Assembly (NCBI GenBank): GCA_900450595.1
Contig: UGGS01000001.1
Location: forward strand, 62,001 to 126,000
Reading direction: 5' to 3'
DNA length: 64,000 nucleotides
Origin: [Flavobacterium] thermophilum
GTDB lineage: Bacteria; Bacillota; Bacilli; Bacillales; Anoxybacillaceae
A program made the position numbers and the translations under genes. The first letter of the stretch is position 1. Each line of letters begins with the position of its first letter. Shown in pieces: positions 24,423 to 32,700 of the stretch. Below the pieces are notes generated by a model that was not told where the DNA came from, ran no database searches, and was given only the letters and a program-made list of their open reading frames with translations.

Positions 24423-25236
24423 GACGATCGAACAGTTGAAAGAGATGGCCAAGCTTGAGGAGGAGATTTGGAAAACAGCGCCGGTTCCGCTCCATCAAAC
24501 GTTGACGGCGGCAAAAAACGGCGGCATTGTGATCGGCGCGTATATGGACGGGAAACTCGTCGGCTTTGTGTATAGCTTCCCTGGGTTTCGAAACGGGGAA
24601 GTGTATCTTTGTTCCCATATGATGGGGATTGATGCTTCCTTTCGCGACCGAGGAATCGGCTGCCGTCTGAAAAGGAAGCAGGCGGAAGAAGCGCGGCGGC
24701 GCGGCTACCGAGTCATCCGCTGGACGTATGATCCGCTGCAAAGCCGCAACGGCTATTTGAACTTGGCGAAGCTTGGGGCTGTTGGCGTCGAGTATGTGGA
24801 AAACTGCTACGGCGAAATGAATGACGCGTTGAACGGTCAACTGCCGTCTGACCGCTTCATCGTCGAATGGCGGCTTGATGAGCGTCCGACCGGGGAGCGG
24901 AGCTTGGCTAAAGCTGATCTTCTCAAGGCCAGAAGTCTGACGGTGCTCGAGGCAGGGCAAAGGGCTGACGGTCTGTTGCAGCCGGTGCCGAGAGACATCG
25001 ATGAAACAGCGGCGCCGTTGTTGTTGGCTGCGGTTCCGCTCGACTTTCCGCAGCTGAAAGAGCGGGATTTCGCGCTGGCGCTTGAGTGGCGGCTGGCGAC
25101 GCGCGCCTTGTTTCAGCGGCTGCTTGTGGAAGGATGGATTGCCGCCGGCGCTTGGCGCTGCCTGGAGGAAGGGGTGCTTTATTACATATGGAAGCGGCGG
25201 AGTGAACGATGGCAGCAGAAAGGGGAAGAAGAATGA
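24397..25236 (+). CDS. GNAT-family N-acyltransferase (COG3375-like), probable D-amino acid N-succinyltransferase
   Basis: 279 residues. The N-terminal ~150 are a GNAT fold with acetyl/acyl-CoA loop features ([22 protein letters not shown]) and the family's [21 protein letters not shown]. The rest is a C-terminal extension. The start is a GTG at 24397, eight bases after GGGGGAG inside the preceding gene, and the gene overlaps the racemase by ATGA. By context it succinylates D-amino acids to feed the racemase. The substrate is inferred from the pathway, not visible in the sequence. Confidence 0.8.
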   Translation: MSLSLQIIETIEQLKEMAKLEEEIWKTAPVPLHQTLTAAKNGGIVIGAYMDGKLVGFVYSFPGFRNGEVYLCSHMMGIDASFRDRGIGCRLKRKQAEEARRRGYRVIRWTYDPLQSRNGYLNLAKLGAVGVEYVENCYGEMNDALNGQLPSDRFIVEWRLDERPTGERSLAKADLLKARSLTVLEAGQRADGLLQPVPRDIDETAAPLLLAAVPLDFPQLKERDFALALEWRLATRALFQRLLVEGWIAAGAWRCLEEGVLYYIWKRRSERWQQKGEEE

Positions 25237-26360
25237 CGATCAACATCGAGTACGTCATATTGCGCCATTTGCAAATGGAGTTGAAGGCGCCGTTTACGAC
25301 GAGCTTCGGCACGTTTCAAAGGAAAGAGTTGATTTTAGTGGAAGTTGTCGATCGCGACGGCGTTTCCGGCTGGGGTGAATCGGTCGCATTTTCCGCCCCG
25401 TGGTACAGCGAGGAAACGGTGAAAACGAACTGGCATATGCTTGAAGAGTTTCTCGTGCCGCTCTTGTTTTCGGAGCCGCTTAGGCATCCAGCGGAATTGC
25501 CAGAGCGATTTGCCGCCATCCGCCAAAACAACATGGCAAAAGCGGCGCTTGAAGGGGCGGTATGGGATTTGTACGCCAAGCGGCTCGGCGTCCCGCTTTC
25601 TCAAGCTCTCGGAGGAACGAAAAAGGACATTGAAGTCGGCGTCAGCATCGGCATCCAGCCGACGGTTGCCGATCTGCTCCAGGTGATTGAGCGGTATGTG
25701 GCGCAAGGGTACCGGCGGATCAAGGTGAAAATCAAGCCGGGCTGGGACGTTGATGTCATCCGCGACGTGCGGCGCGCGTTTCCCGACGTGCCGCTCATGG
25801 CGGATGCCAATTCGGCGTATACGCTCGCTGACGCCAAGCGGCTTCAGGCGCTCGATGAGTTTGGGCTGATGATGATCGAACAGCCGCTCGCCGCTGACGA
25901 TCTTGTCGATCATGCCCGGCTGCAGTCGCTTCTTCAGACGCCGATTTGCCTTGATGAAAGCATTCGTTCCTATGACGATGCGCGCAAGGCGCTTGACCTT
26001 GGCAGCTGCCGCATCATCAACATCAAAATCGGGCGCGTCGGTGGGCTTTGGGAGGCGAAGCGCATCCACGATCTTTGTGCTGAGCGCAGCGTGCCGGTGT
26101 GGTGCGGGGGGATGCTCGAAGCGGGCGTTGGGCGTGCCCACAATATCGCCATCACGACATTAGAAAACTTTACCCTTCCCGGCGATACCGCCGCGTCGTC
26201 CCATTATTGGGAGCGGGATATTATCACACCGGAAGTCGAGGTGCAAGGCGGCTTGATCCGCGTGCCGGACGCCCCTGGCATCGGCTATGATGTCGACCGC
26301 CGCCAAGTCGAGCGGTATACGCAGTTTGCGAAGGTGTTTCATCGTACGGCGACGGCATAA
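25233..26360 (+). CDS. N-succinylamino acid racemase / o-succinylbenzoate synthase (enolase superfamily)
   Basis: 375 residues, the usual length. The barrel shows the KxK base pair in [10 protein letters not shown], metal ligands Asp in [10 protein letters not shown], Glu in MMIEQPL and Asp in CLDESIRS, and the opposite catalytic Lys in NIKIGRVGG. The ATG overlaps the stop of the GNAT gene. Enzymes of this group racemise N-succinylamino acids and can also make o-succinylbenzoate (MenC). The neighbours indicate the racemase role, and no menaquinone genes are nearby. Confidence 0.9.
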   Translation: MTINIEYVILRHLQMELKAPFTTSFGTFQRKELILVEVVDRDGVSGWGESVAFSAPWYSEETVKTNWHMLEEFLVPLLFSEPLRHPAELPERFAAIRQNNMAKAALEGAVWDLYAKRLGVPLSQALGGTKKDIEVGVSIGIQPTVADLLQVIERYVAQGYRRIKVKIKPGWDVDVIRDVRRAFPDVPLMADANSAYTLADAKRLQALDEFGLMMIEQPLAADDLVDHARLQSLLQTPICLDESIRSYDDARKALDLGSCRIINIKIGRVGGLWEAKRIHDLCAERSVPVWCGGMLEAGVGRAHNIAITTLENFTLPGDTAASSHYWERDIITPEVEVQGGLIRVPDAPGIGYDVDRRQVERYTQFAKVFHRTATA

Positions 26361-26385
26361 AGGATGATAAAGGGAGAAAGAAAAA

Positions 26386-26880
26386 ATGATGATAAGACCG
26401 ATTGAAGTTCGCGATGCGGAAAATTTCTTGGAGTTGTGCAAAAAAATTGATGAATCTGGTTTTATGTTATTTGAGCCTGGCGAACGGCAAACAACGGTTG
26501 AGCAACAAAGTAAATCGATTGAAAGAATGTTGTCTGAGCCGAATAAAATGATCTTTGTTGCTGAAACGGAAAACAAGCTTGTCGGGTTCCTTGCTGTCAT
26601 AGGAGGCGATGTAAAACGAAATCGACATTCTGCCAATGTTGTTTTGGGAGTTCTTGAAGACTATCAAGGACAGGGCATTGCCACGAAACTATTCAACAAA
26701 GCGTTTGAGTGGGCAAAGGAAGTTGGAATTTTGAGATTAGGACTTACGGTCATGAAAGGGAACGATAAGGCGTTCAACTTATATAGGAAGATGGGGTTCG
26801 TATTAGAAGGCGAGAGGGTTCAATCATTAAGAGTGGGCGGAGAATTTGTCAATGAATATTACCTATACAAACTGTTGTAA
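26386..26880 (+). CDS. GNAT-family N-acetyltransferase
   Basis: 164 residues. The core acyl-CoA motif is VLEDYQGQGIATKLFNKAFEWAKEVG (about residues 86-111), followed by LRLGLTVMKGNDKAFNLYRKMGF. The best general match is RimJ/RimL-like or small-molecule acetyltransferases; substrate unknown. AGGGAGAAAG precedes the ATG. It starts 26 bases after the racemase and may ride on that operon, but its codon use is more AT-rich than its neighbours, so it may be a newer arrival. Confidence 0.8.
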   Translation: MMIRPIEVRDAENFLELCKKIDESGFMLFEPGERQTTVEQQSKSIERMLSEPNKMIFVAETENKLVGFLAVIGGDVKRNRHSANVVLGVLEDYQGQGIATKLFNKAFEWAKEVGILRLGLTVMKGNDKAFNLYRKMGFVLEGERVQSLRVGGEFVNEYYLYKLL

Positions 26881-26889
26881 CGCCAATTT

Positions 26890-26929
26890 GGGGCTGACCC
26901 AAAACGCATTCGCGTTTTGGATCAGCCCC
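26890..26929. repeat. Repeated hairpin between convergent genes (copy 2)
   Basis: An 18-bp stem (26890-26907 with 26912-26929, one mismatch) has the same core as 3423-3462. It sits between the 3' ends of the GNAT gene and the symporter gene, as copy 1 does between copZ and the oxidase remnant. Confidence 0.75.
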
Positions 26930-26941
26930 TTCTTCGTTGTG

Positions 26942-28477
26942 TTACACGCGTCCGATCCCAGTATTCGCCTTGACGACAATTTCCGTATATTTCTTTTCAT
27001 CCGCTTTTTTCGACGAGACGAGCGTTCCGATGATGGCGCCGATAAAACCGAGCGGAATCGAGATGATGCCTGGGTTGGCGAGCTTAAAGAGCGGTTCGCC
27101 GACGAAAATGGCGGCTCCTGGCTGCGGCGACCAGACGTTCGGGCTGAAGAAGACGAGCACCAAGGCGCTGATCAAGCCAACGAGCATGCCAGTAATGGCT
27201 CCTGTCGTATTAAAGCGACGCCAGAAGATCGTAAAGACGATCGTCGGCAAGTTGGCGCTTGCAGCGACGGCAAAGGCGAGCGACACAAGGAAGGCAACGT
27301 TCATTTTTTGGGCAAACAGCGCTAACAAAATCGACAACACCGAGACGCCGACCGATGCCCAGCGGGCGGCGAGCATTTGTTCTTTTTCCGTCGGCTGACC
27401 GCGCCGCAAAATATGGCTGTAAAAGTCGTGGGCAAACGCCGAGGCCGCTGACAACACAAGCCCGGCGACAACCGCCAAAATCGTGGCAAAGGCAACCGCG
27501 GCAACAAAAGCAAATAAGAAATCTCCACCAAGCGCTTCGGCCAACAGCGGGGCGGCCATATTGCCGGCCGGGTTGGCGGCGACGATTTTGTCATAGCCGA
27601 CGAACGCGGCGGCGCCAAACCCTAAAAAGATCGTCATGACGTAGAAAAGCCCAATGATCCATGTCGCATACACGACCGATTTGCGCGCGGTCGGCGCGTC
27701 TTTGACCGTAAAGAAGCGGATCAAAATATGCGGCAGCCCGGCCGTCCCCAACACGAGCGCCAAGTTTAATGAAATCGTATCGAGCGGGTCTTTAAACTTG
27801 TTGCCCGGGTTTAAAAACGCTTCGCCAAGCGGTGTCGCGGTTTTGACTTCATGGAACATTTTGGCGATGCTGAAGTCGAATTTGGCAAAGACGATGATGG
27901 AAATGATAAACGTACCGACCATCAATAAGACGGCTTTGACGATTTGCACCCAGCTCGTGGCCGTCATGCCGCCGAACACGACATACACGGTCATTAAAAT
28001 GCCGACGATCAAGACAGAATAAACGTAGTCTAAGCCTAACAGAAGCTTGATGAGGCCGCCGGCGCCGACAAGCTGGGCGATCATATAGAAGATCGAGATG
28101 GCGATCGTATTTAACGCCGCGACGCCGCGCACTTTTTTATCATCAAAACGGGCGGCGATCATGTCGGCCATCGTGTACTTGCCAAGATTGCGAAGCGGCT
28201 CGGCAACGATGTACAAGACGACAAGATAAGCGACAAGGAAGCCGATGCTGTAAAAGAAGCCGTCAAATCCAGCCAGGGCGATCATGCCGGCAATGCCGAG
28301 AAAAGAGGCGGCGGACATATAGTCGCCGGCGATGGCGAGCCCGTTTTGCCAGCCGGTGAGGCTGCTGTCAGCGGTGTAAAATTCGCTCGTTGTTTTCGTG
28401 CGCTTGGAGGCGTAGTACGTAATGACGAGCGTCAAGGCGACGATGACGAGGAAGAGGAAAAAGGCTAATCCGTTCAT
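26942..28477 (-). CDS. Sodium:solute symporter, acetate/monocarboxylate type (ActP-like)
   Basis: 511 residues, 13 predicted spans. Sodium:solute symporter features are visible (GLAIAGDYMSAASFLGIAGMIALAGFDGF, GGMTATSWVQIVKAVLL, and GTAGLPHILIRFFTVKDA, which is typical of acetate and pyruvate transporters). It takes up a short-chain carboxylate with Na+ or H+. It shares the ATGA-type junction with the DUF485 gene upstream, the usual yjcH-actP order. The CRE-like site upstream suggests catabolite control. Confidence 0.9.
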   Translation of the reverse strand: MNGLAFFLFLVIVALTLVITYYASKRTKTTSEFYTADSSLTGWQNGLAIAGDYMSAASFLGIAGMIALAGFDGFFYSIGFLVAYLVVLYIVAEPLRNLGKYTMADMIAARFDDKKVRGVAALNTIAISIFYMIAQLVGAGGLIKLLLGLDYVYSVLIVGILMTVYVVFGGMTATSWVQIVKAVLLMVGTFIISIIVFAKFDFSIAKMFHEVKTATPLGEAFLNPGNKFKDPLDTISLNLALVLGTAGLPHILIRFFTVKDAPTARKSVVYATWIIGLFYVMTIFLGFGAAAFVGYDKIVAANPAGNMAAPLLAEALGGDFLFAFVAAVAFATILAVVAGLVLSAASAFAHDFYSHILRRGQPTEKEQMLAARWASVGVSVLSILLALFAQKMNVAFLVSLAFAVAASANLPTIVFTIFWRRFNTTGAITGMLVGLISALVLVFFSPNVWSPQPGAAIFVGEPLFKLANPGIISIPLGFIGAIIGTLVSSKKADEKKYTEIVVKANTGIGRV

Positions 28478-28818
28478 TAAGCGTTTCCTCCTTCCTTCGC
28501 TTCTTGCTTCACTTGCTCGACGATGGCATCAAATTGTGCTGCGCGTTTCGAATAAAGGATGCATAAGGCCCATGTCATGATAAATTGCGCAAAGGCAAAC
28601 AGCCAAGCCCAGCTGACCGGCCCGATCGCCGGCGCATTGAGTGCTTTCGAGTACGACGTTAATACCGGAAGGGTGAAGTAAAAAACGAAGAAAAAGACGG
28701 TCGCCGGAACGATAAAGCGTTTCTTCGCTTGGATGAGGGCGCGAAATGAAGCTGATTGGGCGATCGCTTCGTAATTAGCGCCGACCGGATCGGAAAACGA
28801 CTGCTTTTTGACGGCCAT
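28477..28818 (-). CDS. DUF485 membrane protein (YjcH-like)
   Basis: 113 residues with two spans (about 33-57 and 68-92) and polar ends. DUF485 proteins are encoded directly before acetate symporters and may assist them, but the mechanism is unknown. AAGGAGGG precedes the ATG. The stop and the symporter start overlap. Confidence 0.88.
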   Translation of the reverse strand: MAVKKQSFSDPVGANYEAIAQSASFRALIQAKKRFIVPATVFFFVFYFTLPVLTSYSKALNAPAIGPVSWAWLFAFAQFIMTWALCILYSKRAAQFDAIVEQVKQEAKEGGNA

Positions 28819-28840
28819 GAAAATCCCTCCTTGATTTGAA

Positions 28841-28854
28841 TTTAAGCGTTTTCA
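28841..28854 (-). promoter_or_regulatory. CRE-like site upstream of the DUF485-symporter operon
   Basis: On the minus strand TGAAAACGCTTAAA fits the catabolite-responsive element consensus except at one position. It lies downstream of the -10 and about 23 bases before the start codon, where CcpA could act as a roadblock. Confidence 0.55.
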
Positions 28855-28926
28855 AAATGAGATATCGATGCATGACGATGATCGGAAGAACCATCCTCCT
28901 TTCTGTCACAAATTTGTCACATATTC

Positions 28927-28955
28927 ATTATATATTTATCTGAAAAATTTGTAAA
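28927..28955 (-). promoter_or_regulatory. Sigma-A promoter of the DUF485-symporter operon
   Basis: On the minus strand TTTACA (28955-28950), a 17-base spacer and TATAAT (28932-28927). The leader is about 100 nt and passes through the CRE-like site. Confidence 0.7.
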
Positions 28956-29043
28956 TTGATGTTTTTTGTTATTTTTAAAAACTATTTTTTGCTTTGCCGC
29001 ATAAAACGGAGAAAATTTTTTGCTGTTTTTCTTATTTTCGCAC

Positions 29044-29072
29044 TTTACAAAAAAACAAAGATCATGTAAAAT
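29044..29072 (+). promoter_or_regulatory. Sigma-A promoter of the amino acid permease
   Basis: TTTACA (29044-29049), a 17-base spacer and TAAAAT (29067-29072), 64 bases upstream of the start codon. Confidence 0.7.
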
Positions 29073-29136
29073 GCTCACTGTGCCTGTCGATCAAATTCGA
29101 CAATTTTCTACAAAAAACAACAAGGGGAGACATCCG

Positions 29137-30552
29137 ATGAATTTGTTTCGTAAAAAACCGATTCAGGCGCTTTTAAACGAATCGGGGGCGAAAGGAGCCT
29201 CGCTGCGGAAAGAGTTAGGGGCATTCGACTTAACGATGCTCGGCATCGGTGCCATTATCGGGACGGGCATTTTCGTCCTGACCGGGGTGGCTGCGGCAGA
29301 GCATGCCGGTCCGGCGCTCGTTCTCTCGTTTATTTTATCTGCCTTGGCGTGTGTGTTTGCGGCGCTTTGTTACGCTGAGTTTGCTTCGACCGTACCGGTG
29401 TCGGGAAGCGCGTACACATATAGCTATGCCACATTTGGTGAACTGTTCGCTTGGATTTTAGGTTGGGACTTGATTTTGGAATATGGGGTCGCTTCATCAG
29501 CGGTCGCCGCCGGCTGGTCCGGCTATTTCCAAGGCCTGCTCGCTGGGTTTGGCATTGAGCTGCCGAAGGCGCTCACGAGCGCATATAACCCGGAGAAAGG
29601 CACAATCATCGATTTGCCGGCTATTCTCATTATTTTGTTCATTACGTTTTTACTGAACATGGGTGCGAAAAAATCGGCCCGTTTCAATACGGTCGTGGTT
29701 TTTATTAAAGTGGCTGTCATCTTGCTTTTCTTGGCGGTTGGCGTTTGGTATGTCAAGCCGGAAAACTGGACGCCGTTTATGCCATATGGATTTGCAGGTG
29801 TTGCGACCGGCGCTGCAACAGTGTTTTTCGCTTACATCGGGTTTGATGCGGTGTCGACCGCGGCGGAAGAAGTGCGCAACCCGCAACGCAATATGCCAAT
29901 TGGCATCATCGTGTCGTTGCTTGTCTGCACGTTATTGTACATCGCTGTTTCGCTCGTGCTGACGGGCATCGTTCCGTACGATCAATTGAACGTAAAAAAC
30001 CCGGTGGCGTTCGCGTTAAACTATATCAATCAAGACTGGGTCGCCGGCTTTATTTCGCTCGGGGCGATCGCCGGCATTACGACCGTGCTCCTTGTGATGA
30101 TGTATGGGCAGACGCGTCTCTTCTACGCCATCAGCCGCGACGGTTTGCTGCCGAAAGTGTTTGCTCGCATCAGCCCGACGCGCCAAGTGCCGTATGTCAA
30201 TACGTGGCTGACGGGAGCGGCTGTAGCGGTATTCGCCGGCATCATCCCGCTCAACAAATTGGCGGAACTGACGAACATTGGCACACTCTTTGCCTTTATT
30301 ACCGTTTCAATTGGCGTTCTTGTGCTGCGCAAAACGCAGCCGGACTTAAAGCGGGCGTTCCGCGTCCCGTTCGTTCCGGTCATCCCGATTTTAGCCGTCT
30401 TGTTCTGCGGCTACTTAGTTCTTCAGCTCCCGATGACGACATGGATCGGTTTTATCTCGTGGCTGCTGATTGGTTTGGTCATTTACTTTGTCTACGGCCG
30501 CAAGCATAGCGCGCTTAACGAAATAGCTAAAAGTGAAGAAAAAGTCGGTTAA
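29137..30552 (+). CDS. APC-family amino acid permease (YfnA/cationic amino acid transporter type)
   Basis: 471 residues, 12 to 13 spans. The APC signature is clear (LTMLGIGAIIGTGIFVLTGVAA, VPVSGSAYTYSYATFGE, FFAYIGFDAVSTAAEEVRNPQRNMP). The CAT-type sequence resembles Geobacillus GkApcT and B. subtilis YfnA. It imports amino acids by proton symport; the exact range is not readable. The ATG at 29137 follows AGGGGAGAC; the longer frame from 29020 includes the promoter and is not used. A terminator follows. Confidence 0.9.
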   Translation: MNLFRKKPIQALLNESGAKGASLRKELGAFDLTMLGIGAIIGTGIFVLTGVAAAEHAGPALVLSFILSALACVFAALCYAEFASTVPVSGSAYTYSYATFGELFAWILGWDLILEYGVASSAVAAGWSGYFQGLLAGFGIELPKALTSAYNPEKGTIIDLPAILIILFITFLLNMGAKKSARFNTVVVFIKVAVILLFLAVGVWYVKPENWTPFMPYGFAGVATGAATVFFAYIGFDAVSTAAEEVRNPQRNMPIGIIVSLLVCTLLYIAVSLVLTGIVPYDQLNVKNPVAFALNYINQDWVAGFISLGAIAGITTVLLVMMYGQTRLFYAISRDGLLPKVFARISPTRQVPYVNTWLTGAAVAVFAGIIPLNKLAELTNIGTLFAFITVSIGVLVLRKTQPDLKRAFRVPFVPVIPILAVLFCGYLVLQLPMTTWIGFISWLLIGLVIYFVYGRKHSALNEIAKSEEKVG

Positions 30553-30569
30553 TTGGCCAACTGAAAAAG

Positions 30570-30611
30570 AAGAGGCTTTCCTGAACCGAGAGGTGGGAAA
30601 GCCTCTTTTTC
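30570..30611 (+). terminator. Intrinsic terminator after the amino acid permease
   Basis: AAGAGGCTTTCC (30570-30581) pairs with GGAAAGCCTCTT (30595-30606), followed by Ts. Confidence 0.9.
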
Positions 30612-30665
30612 GTTCGGTTACATGCGAATGGCAACGAAACAATCTACTCCATCATAGACAGGAAA

Positions 30666-31704
30666 ATGATGATATGGACGAACGAGGAAGTTTGTCACCG
30701 TATTGACGACCGAGGGGGAATTTCTCCGGGTGAAAAAGGAAGGGGAGTATGAAGTTGGAGAAGAGATTGAAGCAGGTGCAGTAAAAAAAACCTTTCCATT
30801 TCACCGTCGTTCGTTTCGATATGCATTGGTGAGCGCTTTGGCAGCGGCCGTACTGCTTGTCACCACTTGGATTCAGTGGCCTTCCGGCGCGGTGTACGCA
30901 TATATGTCGATCGACATTAATCCGAGCATTGAAGCGGGGGTCGACGATGATCTGCACGTATTGACGTTAAAGGCGTATAATGAAGAAGGAAAAAACGTGC
31001 TCGCCGCGCTCCCTGCATGGAAAAATAAACCGTTTTCTGCGGTGGCGGAACAAATTATTGTATTAAGCGAAAAAAAGGGCTATTTAAAGGAAGGCGGCGA
31101 AGTGCTCATTACAACGGTGGAAAAAGAGCGTAACGCCTCCTCGGCGCGGAAGCTGTCCGCTGAGCTTGCTGAAATCGAGCGGTCGGTGGCGGACGACCGG
31201 ATCGTTATCAAAACGGCAAACAGCACAATGGAAGTGCGCAGCCGGGCAGCTGAGCAAGGAATGACGACCGGAAAACTGTTGCAGATCGAGAAAAAAGCAA
31301 AACCGGCCTCGTCCACATCCACCAAGCCGGACAAAGAGAAAGGACAAAGCGGAAAGAAGGAAAAGAAACCATCACCAGTAAAAGGGCAAAAACTAGAGCA
31401 GCCGGCGCAAATGAAACAAAAGCATGGCGAACAGAAACCAAAGCAGCAGAAAAAAGAAAAACAGCCGTTGCACGAGCGAAAAAACACCGATTCAAATAAA
31501 GAAAGTCCCCCGTCGGACAAAGAGATTTCTCCGAAAGGGAAAAACCATGGGAACGCCCGTCCGTCGCGGCCGGGCGGTCATTATGTAGAGAAAAAGGCAG
31601 CGGATGGCCGGCACGACCGCAGCAACAAGAAAGATCGCCGCGATCCGGCGAATGTCCACCGCCAACCGACAATCATCGATTCCAAAACGAAAAAAGCCGA
31701 GTGA
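30666..31704 (+). pseudogene. rsgI: Anti-sigma factor RsgI with N-terminal frameshift, no sigI partner
   Basis: The RsgI layout is present: a cytoplasmic N-terminal segment (FVTVLTTEGEFLRVKKEGEYEVGEEI), one membrane span (about YALVSALAAAVLLVTTWIQW), a conserved outside region (YAYMSIDINPSIE), then a ~150-residue Lys/Pro/Gln-rich tail. The natural start MMIWTNE at 30666 is in a different frame from FVTVLTTE. One extra G in the run at 30686-30687 explains this, so AACGAGGAAG would read NEKF if one base were removed. A weak TTG at 30703 could restart translation without the first ~14 residues of the sigma-binding domain. The sigI gene that normally precedes rsgI is absent; the permease terminator lies only 55 bases upstream. 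Confidence 0.7.
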
Positions 31705-31718
31705 TCACGCTCGGCTTT
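31691..31718. terminator. Two-way terminator between rsgI and the SASP gene
   Basis: AAAGCCGAG (31694-31702) pairs with CTCGGCTTT (31710-31718), with an A-run on one side and a T-rich side on the other. It overlaps the stop codons of both converging genes. Confidence 0.8.
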
Positions 31719-31917
31719 ATTCTGTTCTCCGTCCTGCCAGCTCGCTTTGCGCTTGGGCGACGAGCCGTTTCGTAATTTCCCCGCCGACGGAGCCGTTGGC
31801 GCGCGAAACAGTGCCAGCCCCGAGCTGCACGCCAAACTCTTGGGCGATTTCGTATTTAATTTGTTCCAATGCTTGTTCAATGCCTGGAACAAGCAGTTTG
31901 TTGCTTCCACGTGCCAT
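31717..31917 (-). CDS. Alpha/beta-type small acid-soluble spore protein
   Basis: 66 residues, the usual size. Both family signatures are present: the germination-protease site region [10 protein letters not shown] (cleavage within the acidic motif) and the DNA-binding [20 protein letters not shown]. It coats spore DNA. The ATG at 31917 follows AGGAGGC; the longer frame upstream is not used. It shows that the organism sporulates. Confidence 0.96.
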   Translation of the reverse strand: MARGSNKLLVPGIEQALEQIKYEIAQEFGVQLGAGTVSRANGSVGGEITKRLVAQAQSELAGRRTE

Positions 31918-32017
31918 TCTTTTTGCCTCCTTCGTCATGTTTCGATGTGGCATCATTAGTATAAGCAAACTGTTGGTGGGGTATAGGTGGGAATTAAAGG
32001 GAGAGTTTATCACAAAA

Positions 32018-32317
32018 AAAGATTGCAAACGTTTTCGATCCCGGATCGTCCTGCCGCTCGCCCGTCCGGCTCTGGCGGCTCAGGCCATTTTCGTCTTCAT
32101 GGGTTCGTGGAACGATTTCATGCGCCCACTCATTATTTTGTCAGATCCGCAATTGTTTACCTTGCCGCTGGGCCTGAACAGCTTCAAAGGACAATATATC
32201 AGCTATTGGAACTACATCATGGCCGCTTCAATGGTGTTTACCTTGCCGGTGTTGGTCATTTATACGTTTTTCAATCGCTATTTCATTAAAGGAATTTCGT
32301 TTACGGGCGGGAAATAA
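32018..32317 (+). pseudogene. ABC sugar-transporter permease, C-terminal fragment (MalG-like)
   Basis: About 95 residues match the end of a MalG-type permease: [20 protein letters not shown] is the part just after the EAA loop, then FMGSWNDFMRPLIILS, a last span and the C-terminal FNRYFIKGISFTGGK. Everything before, including the EAA Glu-Ala-Ala core and the other spans, is missing, and there is no start signal. It is the stump of a deleted sugar import operon. Confidence 0.85.
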
Positions 32318-32365
32318 AGGTGATTTGTTTCTGTCTGCGCGTTGAGAACGGAAGAAGGGCTGTGA

Positions 32366-32415
32366 TAAGGCTGTTTGCCAAGGTCTTTCCGACCTTGGCG
32401 AACAGCCTTTTTTCA
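32366..32415 (+). terminator. Strong intrinsic terminator after the permease stump
   Basis: A ~17-bp stem (AAGGCTGTTTGCCAAGGTC from 32367, with its complement ending near 32407) is followed by TTTTTT. Confidence 0.9.
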
Positions 32416-32502
32416 TGCGGCATAGGCGTTGAAAAAATGAGCATCATATAGGTGAAATACCAACTCTGCGAGGAAAGGAATCGGAGCCATGGAATGGACG
32501 AT

Positions 32503-32700
32503 GCGGCTGCCGAGTCAGGAGGGAAGGCGGGTGGGGCGGGGGTGGCCGTCGGTCCGCCGTTGGCGGCGTGGCTCATGAGCAGCGGTGTCGCCCCGCTCCT
32601 TTTCTTGCTTAGTGCGCTGGCGCTCGTCGGCGGAGGGCTTGCCTTTTGGCTCATACATCCAGAAATGGACGGAGGGAAAGAAAATGAAAGCGGTGACATA
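32503..32700 (+). pseudogene. MFS permease, C-terminal fragment
   Basis: The frame gives GVAVGPPLAAWLMSSGVAPLLFLLSALALVGGG and a polar end, typical of the last spans of a major facilitator permease. There is no preceding part and no start, and the end overlaps the start of the alcohol dehydrogenase gene. Probably a deletion remnant. Confidence 0.6.

Noticed and set aside
28905..28922. TGTCACAAATTTGTCACA near the symporter promoter
   Set aside because: It resembles a Crp/Fnr site at first sight, but the outer halves are direct rather than inverted repeats, so it does not fit that operator.
32023..32036. CRE-like TGCAAACGTTTTCG before the permease stump
   Set aside because: The bases also read KRF as part of the permease homology, and two consensus positions do not fit, so it is more likely coding remnant than a CcpA site.
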